Shown: positions 1-10,279 of the stretch, piece by piece
Position numbering within the stretch: the first letter of the stretch is position 1
Layout of the letters: the number at the start of each line of letters is the position of its first letter
NCBI RefSeq assembly: GCF_000275845.1
Contig: NW_006766903.1
Coordinates: 488,858 to 520,304 of the forward strand
Length of the DNA: 31,447 nt
Reading direction: 5' to 3'
Source of the DNA: Dichomitus squalens LYAD-421 SS1
Taxonomy: Eukaryota; Basidiomycota; Agaricomycetes; Polyporales; Polyporaceae
Notes under the pieces: generated by a model
What the model was told of the DNA's origin: nothing
The model's database searches: none
The model's input: the letters and a program-made list of their open reading frames with translations, nothing else
Translations under genes and position numbers: made by a program

Positions 1-273
1 ATCGTGCCGGATGATAGCAGCGACGAGGTGCTCGACGCGTACATCCGTGCCAACCTCCGAACGTGCCTCCACTACACGTCAACGTGCCGCATGGGCGCGA
101 CGACGCATGCGGAGCGCCCGAGCGTGGTGGACACGGAGCTGAGGGTGCATGGCGTGAAGGGGCTGAGGGTGTGCGACGCGAGCGTGTTCCCGGAAATTGT
201 TGGGGCCCACACGATGGCGCCGACTGTTATGGTCGCGGAGAAGTGTGCAGATCTGATCAAGGCGTCCAAGTGA
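1..273 (+). CDS. GMC oxidoreductase, C-terminal fragment (5' end outside window)
   Basis: The reading frame is open from base 1 to the TGA at 271-273 and gives the last 90 residues of a glucose-methanol-choline oxidoreductase of the aryl-alcohol oxidase type. These are FAD enzymes that oxidise alcohols and pass electrons to oxygen or quinones. Visible are the conserved HYTSTCRMG block, carrying the first active-site His, and AHTMAP, carrying the second. They are followed by the VMVAEK end of the FAD domain. The fragment lines up almost residue for residue with the end of the full gene at 3188-5293, so the two are close paralogues. No break is visible in this part. Whether the whole gene is intact cannot be judged because the rest lies to the left of the window. 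The family is very sure; the substrate is unknown. Confidence 0.9.
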   Translation: MVPDDSSDEVLDAYIRANLRTCLHYTSTCRMGATTHAERPSVVDTELRVHGVKGLRVCDASVFPEIVGAHTMAPTVMVAEKCADLIKASK

Positions 274-437
274 ACGTCTCTCTATGGTATCTGAGATTTG
301 CTGTCTACGTTCACGCTCGCGGGCATGCGGTGTGAGAGTGCTTGTCTTGTGACCCCTGCTACCGTAAGTTGCCGAAAGCGAACTCGTCGACTGCACACAC
401 CTCTTCTATCGATCCTATCAGCTACCCTTATCACGCC

Positions 438-1573
438 ATGTCTTATAGCGACGGTGCACGGCCTCCGAAGCGCACTCGGGCGGAGGTGGAGAACGAGAGC
501 GACCTTGATTCTGTCTCGCAGCGACAGGGCAACGAGGACTCCGCACAAAGCGGTGTGAAGCGTGACGAAGAATTCTGGTTCCACGACGGGAGCGTGGTCA
601 TACGCGCGGGAGAGACAGCCTTTCGTCTCTTCAAGGGGCTCCTGGCTGCGCAATCTCCGGTGCTTCACGACTTGTTCTCTGCTCCCAACTTCGCACCCGA
701 CGAGTATATCGATGGCGTTCCTGTCGTGCGCGTCTTCGACGCTCCAGAGGACTGGCGCTACCTACTGCGCATCCTGGTACCGAAGGGTGAAATGATGTGA
801 GTACTTGTGGCCAATTGCCTTGGTGGTCTGTCGACTCACCGCGTCTTCTCATCTACAGCATGTTAGAGACCATAAGAAGTCTGAAGGACTTTCCTTTGGT
901 ATCGGCACTGATACGCCTAGCGCACAAGTACCAGATCGGCAGCCTCGAGCAACGCGCGATCGAAGCCCTGAAGAGGATGTACCCGAACACCTTCGAGTCG
1001 TTCGTCCAAGTTCAGAGTGAAGTCTACCCGGCGGACGCCAACAACGCTCGTCAACTTGCGTCAAACCCGCCGGTACTGGCCACGTATGCCATCAGCGCTA
1101 CCAACCTTGCGCGACTTACCAACACCACTTCCGTCCTTCCTGCTGCTCTCTACCATTGTGTCTGCCTGGGAGGCGCCGTTGTCAGAGGCTTAGTTCGCGA
1201 GGGCGGGCCCGTGGAGTTCCTCAGCGAAGCGGATCTCGCCATCTGCATCAACGCCACGAGCCTGTTGACCTGTGCATCCGCGGAGTACGTCGACTCGATG
1301 CAGTGCTCGCTATCTTACACATGCGGAACCCCGCACGTGTGTGGGCGTATCTGGAATGAGACGATGAAGAAGCTCAAGGAGGAGTGGCAGTTGAGACTTG
1401 GCAGCCACGCTCTGCGGGGCTCGGCCCACGACTACCGCGAACTCTGCACAAGTTGTCTGGTACTTGCACAGAAACGTGACCTGGCGGAGCGGAGGCAGGT
1501 CTGGCAGAGGCTGCCGAAGCTCTTGGACATTGCAGACGTTGTTGGTCCATGGCCCGTCAAAAAGCGGTTGTAG
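438..1573 (+). CDS. BTB/POZ domain protein
   Basis: Two exons, 438-796 and 859-1573, join across a 62-nt GTGAGT...CAG intron to give 357 residues. The start at 438 is chosen because the product then opens with a basic, polar leader (PPKRTRAEVE) typical of the many small agaricomycete BTB proteins. An in-frame ATG at 342 would add an unlikely leader. The BTB fold covers about residues 45-155: EFWFHDGSVVIRAGETAFRL, then QSPVLHDLF, the start of a strand-helix repeat, and after the intron LIRLAHKYQI. The C-terminal half is helical with scattered Cys residues and has no second recognised domain. BTB domains dimerise and often act as adaptors for cullin-3 ubiquitin ligases or in transcription; the partner here is unknown. 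The gene sits between two GMC genes but shows no functional link to them. Confidence 0.85.
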
Positions 1574-3187
1574 GCATTTTGTTGCGGATGCTACAAACGT
1601 ATCGTTCTCCATGCAGATCCCATTGTATGCTCGTGGAAAGACTACTCTCCTCAGGCTTCCAACGTGCGCTGTTCCTTGTACAGAACTAAGTTGTTGAGTT
1701 ACGGTGCGAGTTCATGCGGAGAATGTGTCGGCATGGAGTACCCAGAGGTTTGCATACCTCGTTGTGGTCTTTACCGGCATGGCACAAAGGACAACATTTC
1801 CCATAAGATACAAGCCAACGAGAGACGTTGAAGTGCCCACACCAGTGCGCTCAATCGCACTTGCAAGACTTGCCTTGCATGCTATCAGTGGTATGGGCTA
1901 GTGCGGTGCTGGGCAACGCCTCTCCAAGCTGCAGTCAGCACCGCGGTATCTCTCATCTCGAGGTGTCCTCGCCACAGAGATGCCGGTCAAAGAAAGGAGG
2001 GGCTGTAACTATGTCACGGATGATCGCGTTCGCGGCGCGAAGATATGGTAGACGCTGATTTGACTCCTTCGGCGGCGGCACACATGAGGGTCGGCTTAGA
2101 GGCGAGCTGATCGGCATGAAGGACACGTCGCGATCTATGTACCTCGACACCCCAGAGTCATGTCAGACCAGCAGTCGTAAGTGAATTCGTGTGATATAGC
2201 AGAGTGCGTCATTAGGAAATGCAAGGCAATGCTACATACAAGCAGGACCCCTTGCCCGCCGCGGGCCAAACACCATCGTCCGACCCGTACCGAGAGCACA
2301 CCCGACGACATTCACGAAAAGGAGGTCGGATAAAACTGCAATTTCGCAAGCTGGATGGCATTTTTGACGCACCGTCCAACCACCGTGGAGACTAGTAGGT
2401 GCAGTCGCGTCCATCGACTCGGATTCCTGTGCGGGACATGCGAATGAAGCTACGGACCACCGCTCCAACGGACTCTGCCACTAGCAATTGGTAATACAGG
2501 TGCCGTGACGCTCTTGTGCTCGACAAGTGGGGTAGATCTAAAATCAGATGGTGCCCACTAGAGTGCCATCCGGAAGATCGCGAAATAGGTAGGAGATCAC
2601 CCTCAAGGTTGACTGTTACTACACATTCACAGAGCAGAATCAGAATATATTTTTGATCATGATGACGGTCAAATTTCTTAGAGGCATCGACGTGACGGAG
2701 TCGAACCAGGGGACATGCGAACTCGTCGGCGGCCACTGTGCTCGAACTTCAAGATATTGGACACTACTTGAGTGTTGGTAGCGCGAGAAAGCGCCGTGGA
2801 CGTCGCGTCTGTTTGCCTTTATTTGTGAGTGGCATTGTTCGCAGGCATTCACACGTCATGGACTTCCCGGTTATCTCGGGCTCAATAGTAAGGTCAGCAA
2901 TCGAGTCCGAACATACTGTGAATCTCCTTGACATCGCATCTCCGTCATCTGACGGACTGTCTGATTAGACTTCGTATAGCATCGTCTCCTGAAAGTACCA
3001 CTGCAGTCTGCCACCGTGCCACGTCTGCCGCTCCATTCCTGAGATTCTTCCCAGCGTACGTTTATAGCCGCATCCTACAGTCATCCTCCGCCTTCTCCCA
3101 TAAGCTAGCGCAACTATTGCCGTTGGATGGTATTTGACAGATTGACCAATATCGAAAAGTCAAGCACACGGCCAAAGGTACTACGAT
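1574..3187. other. Intergenic region, no gene recognised
   Basis: About 1.6 kb between the BTB gene and the GMC oxidoreductase. Only short open frames occur, on both strands, none longer than about 114 codons and none with a recognisable domain or intron pattern. The 3' part must hold the promoter of the GMC gene, but I see no clear TATA box. No tRNA, repeat or transposon end was found. Confidence 0.5.
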
Positions 3188-5293
3188 ATGGGGAAGGAGC
3201 CTGAGTTAGGCCCTCAAGACGTCGGGGCGGCCGTTCCCTTCAATACTCAAGTCTTTCCGGAGAGCTATACATACGACTACATCATTGTGGGAGGTATGCC
3301 ACCTATTTACAGGTTGCTGGATGTCTCACATTCCTCCAGGTGGAACGGCAGGATGTGTCCTTGCCTCACGACTCAGCGAAGATCCCACCGTGTCCGTGCT
3401 ACTCATTGAGCAAGGTCCAGTGGCTGACACGTGGGGGTCCCGGGTGCCCGCCATGTCCGCGAACCTATACAGCACGGACAGCGTTGCGGCGCAGTGGTGG
3501 TCGTTGCCATTGTCTCACGTAAATAATCGCAGTCTCGGCCTCATACGTGGTGAGGCTCTCGGGGGAACGTCTCGCATAAATAGCATGTTATACACTCGCG
3601 GTGGGCTTTTGGTCATTCCCTCAGGTCGTCTGTTCATACTAAACAAATCTCATAGGCCCACCTGGAGACTACAACCAATGGCAGGCCCTTGGGAATGACG
3701 GGTGGAGCTACGAAGATCTGCAGCCATATTTTATCAAGTCCGAAAATGCTCGGACACATCGGGAAGCAAAACATCGTGGAAAGAACGGTATGTGTTTTAC
3801 ATCGCCATCGGGGGGCTAACTTTTCAGACCATCTACAATCGTCAGGCGTGTGGCAGAATCGACAGTTCGGAACTCCGCAGTACCGCTCGGTATCTTTGTA
3901 AGTGGGGCATATCATGATTGTGTCTGTACTGACAGTGATTGCAGGGTACAGCGCGCCTTAGAGGATATCGGGATATGCACGTATCCCGATTTGAACTCGC
4001 CTGAGATGCCTTCTGCGGCGCAGGGAACATTGGACATCACCCAAGATGACAGCTACCATCGACACTCGACGAACCGCGCCTTTCTCCCCCCACAGCTCGT
4101 TCGGGAGCGGCATGACCGCCTGAAGATATGTGCGGAGACCCTAGTGACTCGTGTCGCTCTCTGTACAGAGGGAGATGAGGTGCGCGCTGTCGGTGTCCAC
4201 TTTGAGGCGACGAACCCGAGGAAGGCGTGGAAGCGGTACTTCGCCAAAGTTAGACGGGAGGTCGTGCTTTGTTCAGGTGCTCTCGGATCGCCCCAGATCT
4301 TGATGTGCAGGTAAGACCCATTATCATCGCATAATCTCACCGCAATCGCAACTGAAGCTGTCATCCGCAGCGGGATTGGTCCTAAAGAACATCTGTCGGA
4401 GAAGGGTGTCCCGGTCATTCGAGATGTCCCTGCGGTTGGAGCTTACTTGGTACGTTACGACGAATTTCTCGGAGCACAATTCTGAGGGAAATCAGCAGCA
4501 AGATCACATAGGCGTGCCGCTGACATACGAGGTGCCCCTATCTGAATCTCTGCACCAGCTCGAAGCGAACCCTCTCAAGGCGCTCCAGGAGTTCATCAAG
4601 TATCTTCTCACTGGCCGTGGGATGCTTTCCCATCCGTTCCAAGAAGCGTCTGCATTCGTCCCAACATGGCTGCTCAAAGATGACTGCAGCCTCCCTATTG
4701 TTGACCTCCGTGAGCTCGACGCGACCGTGCCTGAGAACCGTGCCGACCTTGAGCTCATGCACCTTGGGAACAACTGCACCGACGCTGACATTCCTGGTAA
4801 AGGTCTCTCGACCCTGCTGCCAACCCTAATTCGTCCCAAGTCGCAGGGCTCTGTCCGACTTGCCACGAGCAACCCACGGGCCCGTCCAGATGTCGATCTC
4901 AATTACTTCACGGACCCCGAGGATTACGTCCCCCTTCGGAAGGGCGTGCGTCTCGCTCTCCGCGTTGCTGCCGACGTACGGAAGCAGGGGTATCCTCTAC
5001 AGGACCTTATCGTCCCGACTGGGACTAGTGATGAGGAGATCGACCAATTCATTCGCACCAACCTGCGCACGTGCTTCCACTACACGTCGACGTGCCGTAT
5101 GGGCGCTGCAATTGATGGAGAGCGTCCGAGCGTCGTGGATACGAGGTTGAGGGTGCATGGAGTGAAGGGCCTTCGCATATCCGACGCATCTGTGTTCCCT
5201 GAGATTGTATGTGCTCATACGATGGCCCCGGTGGTCATGGTTGCAGAGAAGTGTGCGGTTATGATCAAGGAGGAGGCGCAATACATGCATTAG
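3188..5293 (+). CDS. GMC oxidoreductase, aryl-alcohol oxidase-like
   Basis: Seven exons (3188-3293, 3340-3600, 3656-3787, 3828-3897, 3945-4310, 4371-4449, 4499-5293) give 602 residues, the normal size for this family. The frame closes exactly at every junction and all six introns are 40-60 nt GT-AG. The FAD-binding Rossmann motif DYIIVGGGTAG spans the first intron at about residues 29-39. GMC signature 1 (GEALGGTSRINSMLYTRG) and signature 2 (SGALGSPQIL, then SGIGP) are intact. The two active-site His residues are at about 532 (CFHYTSTCRMG) and 578 (CAHTMAP). Members oxidise aryl or other primary alcohols with release of hydrogen peroxide, or reduce quinones. There is no obvious signal peptide, so a cytosolic enzyme is more likely than a secreted one unless an upstream exon was missed. 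It is the intact GMC of duplication copy 1; its copy-2 partner is the pseudogene at about 10280-10850. Confidence 0.92.
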
Positions 5294-6021
5294 GAGGGGG
5301 ACCTTCACGAGATGACTGCACGTCTGTTCAATTGTTGGCTAGATTTTCGAGAGCCCGGTGCTGCATTGAACGATCATATTCTTTCTTCCTGTAGTCCGCT
5401 CAAGCCTGTCAACATGTACTGACTGGGTACACTCGCACGGGGAGTTGGTAAGCGAGCCCGAGATGTTCTATACAATCTCATAAAGGAAATGCAATGCAAA
5501 CCGTGTATGTGACGGGGCGGATCAAGCATGCGTTATCTGATTCGATGAACAACGCCTAGTAGAGGCATAACAGCATGGTCGAGACACACTAAGCGTGTAA
5601 CCTGATTCTCTACATCATCGCTTGATGTCCGGTCCTGTGGGTCGCCCGCAATTCCCCCGTGGCGTCGCATATATGACACGCTCAAAGGCTGCGGGTGATT
5701 ATTCGAGTACAATTTGGCACAAAGCTTCGTGTCACGGCGGAAATGCGTTCGGTGGCATTGGCGCCTGACGTTGACAGCTAGGTTGCCAGTGGTATCCGGT
5801 CCTATGGCAACACATTCGCGCCGATTGCACGAGATATATGTTCTCTTAACCTGTGCTCCATCCACTGAGGCAGTATGCTGGGACGTCCTGGAAGATTTTG
5901 TACAATGACGGCGGACGCAATCTGTAACAATTGTTGATGTCCTGCGGACCCTTATATTACTGAACAGAGTTGTGCGGTATGTCATACCTGTAGACCTGTT
6001 TTGATCCCTCGAGGTGCCAAG
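5294..6021. other. Intergenic region between GMC gene and DUF6533 gene A
   Basis: About 730 bases. A 168-codon open frame on the minus strand (5533-6039) runs through it but shows no domain, and its end overlaps the first exon of DUF6533 gene A. I treat it as chance. No repeat or RNA gene was seen. Confidence 0.5.
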
Positions 6022-7605
6022 ATGACCGCAGATCCTCAAGTTGAACAGAAATTGTGAGAGTTTACTTTAGGCGACTTGTGAACGGACACTGATTTCTGGT
6101 CAGCTTATTCATACAGACCTCCCAGGTCTCTTTCATGGGTATGCAATCCAGGATCTATCTAGAGTAAACTGTCTGAGGACTAGTCTACCTTTCCAACAAG
6201 CTCTGTTGCTGTACGAGCTCACTATCACTTTCGGCCGGGAGGTCGATGTAATATGGCGGTCACGCTCAAGCCTACTCACCCTGCTATATTGCTTCAATCG
6301 CTATCCCAGTATCATAAATTCAATCGCATCTGTGGCGCTATTCTTCCCTATGAATGACTCTGTGAGTGGCACTTTTCTGGTCTAGTTTTGTCACTAACAC
6401 CCTAGCTTGGCAGGCGTAAGGTCATATGCACTTTTCCTGAGTACTTACCTGACGCGTCTCCGTAGTTGCCAGGGTATTTCGAGGCTATACAATATCACCA
6501 TGGTATTTCCATACATAACATGGATAGGTAGGTCAATGTGTTTGGCTCGTTTTAGATGTAGTGTAACATCCAACATAATGGATTAGCCTTTTCCGCATTT
6601 CGCGCCTACGCGCTGTCGAATAGAACAATCATAATTGGAATACTAGTTTTGGTATTGAGCTCGGGCTTTGCAGCCCTCACTGTGGTCAGTTCTTATGGTC
6701 TTTTGTTTATTGTGAGTACTCACGGCGAGGCCATCCATAGTGGCAGATAATAGACGCACCAGTTGATGATATGCCGCCTCCGTTCAACTGCTTTTCCCCG
6801 ATCACATTCAACAAACAGATCTCCATTGGGTGAGCCTATAGCTAGAATGATTTCCTAAGCATCATGGCTCATGGAGGTTATATAGTGCGTGTTCCCCTAT
6901 GCAACCAGCAACACGGCTCACATAGCTGCTACTAGCCGATGCGGTAATGAAGGGAGCCTACGTGGTCTGGGAGCTTATCATCATTGCGCTTACTCTCAAA
7001 AGGACTTCTCCGATACTTGTGACTTCCCAGCATCAACCCCCACGAGCGTTGGCAAGCACCCTACTTCAGAATAGTTCGTACTTCATTCTTCCCTGCTTTT
7101 GATGAAAACACTGATGACCTCATGAAGGTGTGATATGCTTCTCGTAAGTAACTGAGTCTTGGCCCCAAGTATTCCAGTAACGGCCCTCACACAGGATTCC
7201 TCTCGTGTTCAACTTGATTGTATTAGTGAATGCTTTTGCAGTGGTAAGTCCTATATCTTGACATCTGTAGCAGACATCGCCAACGCTCATGTTGAATAGA
7301 CGTCTGAAAACGAGAACACCATTCGATCCAGAGTCATGATCATAGTCGGCAACTTGAGAGATCCGTAGGTCCCCTCCTCTCAGCTTCAAATTATATCGGC
7401 TAAATTTTACATTAGTGTGACAGCCATACTCGTCTCACGATTTCTACTCGATCTGGCAGAATACGCTCTTGGGGCCCATGAGAGTAACAATACATGGGCG
7501 AATATTGTGACCAGCGACGTCACCGTACATCCTTCTGACGTGCTCTCAGAGCTTCCTCCGGAGCAACGCAGAATATCGTTACATGTCGCTGCAGGAGAGG
7601 AATGA
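6022..7605 (+). CDS. DUF6533 multi-pass membrane protein, copy A
   Basis: Thirteen exons (6022-6053, 6104-6138, 6201-6361, 6414-6415, 6466-6527, 6587-6684, 6741-6829, 6886-6890, 6936-7073, 7128-7143, 7195-7243, 7300-7364, 7416-7605) give 313 residues. The N-terminal block ALLLYELTITFGRE, then IWRSRSSLLTLLYCFNRYPS, is the fungal DUF6533 signature. Further hydrophobic helices (NITMVFPYITWIAFSAFRAY, IIIGILVLVLSSGFAALTV, VVWELIIIALTLKR) and the AILVSRFLLDL end match the family. Its function is unknown; the architecture suggests an integral membrane protein of about seven helices. Exon 4 is only 2 nt. Exon 8 is only 5 nt here because the donor used in copy B is mutated and the next upstream GT gives the right phase, so this step is the weakest part of the model. 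Exon lengths match copy B at most positions. Confidence 0.8.
6414..6415 (+). other. Predicted 2-nt microexon (GC) of DUF6533 gene A
   Basis: The preceding exon ends in phase 0 (FFPMNDS) and the next exon must be read from its second base (TGC CAG: CQGISRL), so two bases are missing. They are supplied by GC between a 52-nt intron (6362-6413, branch-like CTAAC) and a 50-nt intron (6416-6465, branch-like CTGAC). The spliced codon is GCT (Ala). The same position holds a 2-nt exon in genes B and C. Confidence 0.7.
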
Positions 7606-8089
7606 CTTGAGACTGCAGAGTGCGCCGGGGCATGAAGGAACTCTGTCCCTCTCGACCACGACAGTCGACCGAGTCTCAGGACGGTAAGTAGTTCACCACC
7701 CCAGCTTATGCTTACAATCAGGGGAGAATTAGCCATTTACCTCTAGTACAGGTTCGCTCTCGATTGAGAAGTCTATTTGGTGCGGCGGAGCTAGCTTGAG
7801 TAACGGTCTCTGACTAATTGTCTTTGAACACTGGTGTTTCCCTATGTGGTTGTAGCCCCTACGGATTTTTTGATCGGGTATGTAGTCGAAATTGAATATG
7901 AAGCATTTAGCGGTCTCCAAAGATAACGAACTCCCAGTACTTGCTAGCTTACATGTGTGTTGCTTGGCTTGGCTAGTCGTGGGGGCTATTATTGCAAGGG
8001 AGAAAGGCGGCCTCAGAGGAGTCGACGGGCCGACAACGGCCCAACCCGGTACTGCCCGATCACACCTGGTGCAGTTTGCCCTTTGTTGA
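7606..8089. other. Intergenic region, no gene recognised
   Basis: About 480 bases downstream of DUF6533 gene A and upstream of the first inverted-repeat element. Only short chance frames are present. Confidence 0.5.
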
Positions 8090-8450
8090 CAGTGGATGTA
8101 AAAATCAGCGTCGCATGCCCCGCGCCGGGTGGTGTGCTCAGATCAGCGGCAGGCCCCTGCCGAGCCCCGCCAGCCTGCTCTCCGGCCACCTTCCAGCTCG
8201 GGGACACGCTCGCTGTGACTGCTTGAGACGTGCCCCGCCGAGCTATGCCGCTTTTCGAGCTACAGAATACTCTATTTCTTACCTGGGATGTTCCCTACAC
8301 AGATTCCCGGCATATTCAAGTGCTTCCAGCTGTGGAACAGAGTTGGGTAATGGCTTCGGTGCGGTAGGGTTGGGGCTCGGCCGGGGTTTCCCGGTGATCC
8401 GAGCATACTACCCGGCGCGGGGCATGCGACGCTGATTTTTACATCCGCTG
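8090..8450. mobile_element. Small inverted-repeat element (MITE-like), about 361 bp
   Basis: The two ends are long terminal inverted repeats. The left arm, from about 8090 to 8167, reads CAGTGGATGTAAAAATCAGC and onward. The right arm, about 8373-8450, is its reverse complement beginning CAGCGGATGTAAAAATCAGC. The first 50 or so bases of the arms are almost identical and similarity fades over the next 25. No transposase frame is present. Apparent peptides such as VKISVACPAPG appear on both strands purely because of the inverted repeat. No convincing target-site duplication is visible, so the superfamily is undecided. It lies only 10 bases from the next element. Confidence 0.75.
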
Positions 8451-8459
8451 GAATCCGAC

Positions 8460-8705
8460 TCTTACAGCTGTTTTCAAAACGATAGGCCCCTGCGCGGCTT
8501 TTTACGCACATTGTCGGACCATGGAGTTCAACTCCCGAGGTAACTCAGCACGTTAGCCGCACCCCTTCGATGTCTGGATGAGGCCATGCCGGGACTCGGA
8601 CTTCGGATATCCCGCTGAACCCTGGTTTGGGCCGGCCATTTCGAAGTCCGGCCGTGTGTGTAAAAAGTCGTGCAAGGGTCTATCGTTCTGAAAACAGCTG
8701 TAAGA
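8460..8705. mobile_element. MITE-like element, copy 1, about 245 bp
   Basis: The outer ends are inverted repeats, TCTTACAGCTGTTTTC at the left and its mirror ending GAAAACAGCTGTAAGA at the right. Imperfect pairing continues inward for roughly 50 bases, for example GGCTTTTTACGCACA against TGTGTGTAAAAAGTCG. The interior has no coding frame. A diverged second copy with the same ends and interior lies at 12338-12573, which shows a dispersed family. No clear target-site duplication can be read. Confidence 0.8.
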
Positions 8706-8744
8706 CCTTTTCCTTCGCACACCGCCCATAGCGTCTTCGGATGT

Positions 8745-9990
8745 ACTGACGTCTCATGTACGTACGCAGTGCAGAGGAGCTCTTACCGCGAGATTGCGCT
8801 AATCAACCTTCTTCTTGTAACTGTTTTGACTCCATCCCTGGTTGTTCCGCTAGCCCCTGCTCGTTGATTTACCTGTTCATGTCCCTTGGGATCGTGGCTC
8901 TTGGCTCGACTCAAACTTCACGACGACCTTGACGAGGGTCTCCTTGACGCGTGGGACTGCACTTGGACTGGTCCTTCACCGATACAGCGTGCGCGCAATC
9001 CGCGTAATCCCAACATGCCCCGCCCACCGTCACCAGTACAGCTCTACGAAATCTGCAGCCGAGGCACCGTCGTTTTCTTTTGCGCGGCGTCTGAGAAATG
9101 TGCGGGATGTGTGCGGTCGGGCTTCACGTGAGTCATCAGCTCTTCTCCGTGGGGGTTCGACCGAAACGTGATGCCAGTGTCGCCAACGAATCTCCAGACT
9201 ATATCGACCTCGAACAAGAGCCCACGAACGTCCCCTTCCCTTCATCAGGGCGCGAAGCGGCCGAAGAGGCACACCTCGGCCAAAGCAAATCACTATGCGC
9301 TGGCGATGGGCAGGGTGAGGCTCGATCCGGGCAAGGTGAGTTTCATGGGACTCAGTTCGGGAGGGATCTGGATACAGATACGGATGTCGTTGTGCACAAA
9401 AGTCCGAATGAAGGTATGTGGCATACCCACCTCACGTTCTGCACGGACTGTCTTACGGCGGCAGCACTTCTCTCCGCTTCTGCGCGGACTTCGCGCGCGT
9501 TATTGTGGGCGCACTATTCATAGCCCTTTCTAACTGGACCCCTTCCTTCCGGCTCCAGCGCAGTCTGGTGCTCTACCTTTCATCATGCCTGTCAGAGTAC
9601 TTGGCCTTCACGGCATTCATTGAGCCCGAGAGCGATGAAATCATATTCCAACCCTTCGTCGATCATCGATCATCACCTGTCATACATGTTCGCCTTACAC
9701 GGTGAGATATGTATCTACGCTCGCCTGCATCCCAGGACCGAGCCCTCCCAAGAATAATCATCGATCATCAACCTCCACGAGCTCCGGTACGTCTCTTTCA
9801 AGCATGCGCCGTCAACGAGATAGCGAGGCGTGATTCAGATGCACCGTTACCACAATAACAAACTTCATTACAGTAAACAGTCTGTCGGGGAGGCATTCAT
9901 GCGCTCAGAGTTGGAGATTATGCCGCAGATTGCGGAGGAGCGCAAGCTCGTGTCATGTCCGATGAAACTATACGTCTGTCTGGCTGCAAC
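8745..9990 (+). pseudogene. Kynurenine aminotransferase-like pseudogene (duplication copy 1)
   Basis: This is a decayed relative of the intact aminotransferase at 15727-17706. Similarity begins in the 5' flank (the GCAGTGCAGAGG and CGAGATTGCGC blocks near 8770-8800). It continues through counterparts of exon 1 (from about 8898), exon 2 (about 9180-9414; ...EAAEEAHLG... and the DTDVVVHKSPNEG end followed by GTATGT) and exon 3 (about 9600-9780; YLAFTAFIEPESDEIIFQPF). It ends with exon 4 (about 9893-9970; SELEIMPQIAEERKL against AELEKIAQIAEEHNL). The frame is lost by several indels. Everything after exon 4 is absent, including the region that should carry the PLP-binding Lys, so the product cannot be an aminotransferase. 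Boundaries are approximate. Confidence 0.85.
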
Positions 9991-10279
9991 ACATTACTAG
10001 GGAGCACAACTCACGGCGCCTTTCTAGTCTAGGGTCATATCCCCGCCATATTAGAGCGCATTGCTTCGCGCCATTTCTCAGAACGGGGGACCGAGCGATC
10101 ACCATTTAATCATCTTCCCATACTTTTGGATCGTTCGGCGGTTGTAATATCGCCCCTGTGATCGCTTCCTGGCGGGCTATGGTGGCGCTTCTCTACGATC
10201 TTCTCCCAACCCAGTACGGAGCTGGCCCTGACAATTGCACGCTCAACTATGTTCTACTCCTGACATTCAGCTTTCATCG

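Larger units (their letters stand above)
3188..9990 (+). repeat. Tandem segmental duplication, copy 1 (GMC - DUF6533 - aminotransferase)
   Basis: Three genes in the same order and orientation recur at 10280-17706. Corresponding points lie about 7 kb apart: GMC exon 2 3340 against 10387, DUF6533 exon 3 6201 against 13520, aminotransferase exon 1 about 8898 against 15727. In this copy GMC and DUF6533 are intact and the aminotransferase is broken. Divergence is large, so the event is old. Confidence 0.85.

Noticed and set aside
2690..2715. Possible tRNA T-arm on the minus strand (TGGTTCGACTCC)
   Set aside because: The bases on either side do not form a T stem, and no acceptor, D or anticodon arm can be folded around it.
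5533..6039. 168-codon open frame on the minus strand
   Set aside because: No domain, signal or splice pattern, and it overlaps exon 1 of DUF6533 gene A.
8013..8511. Matching peptides (VKISVACPAPG) encoded on both strands, suggesting two related genes
   Set aside because: They arise solely from the inverted arms of the element at 8090-8450.
8460..8705. tRNA-derived SINE, because of a GTTCAACTCCCG block
   Set aside because: No A/B-box pair or poly-A tail. The terminal inverted repeats at both ends indicate a DNA-transposon-type element.
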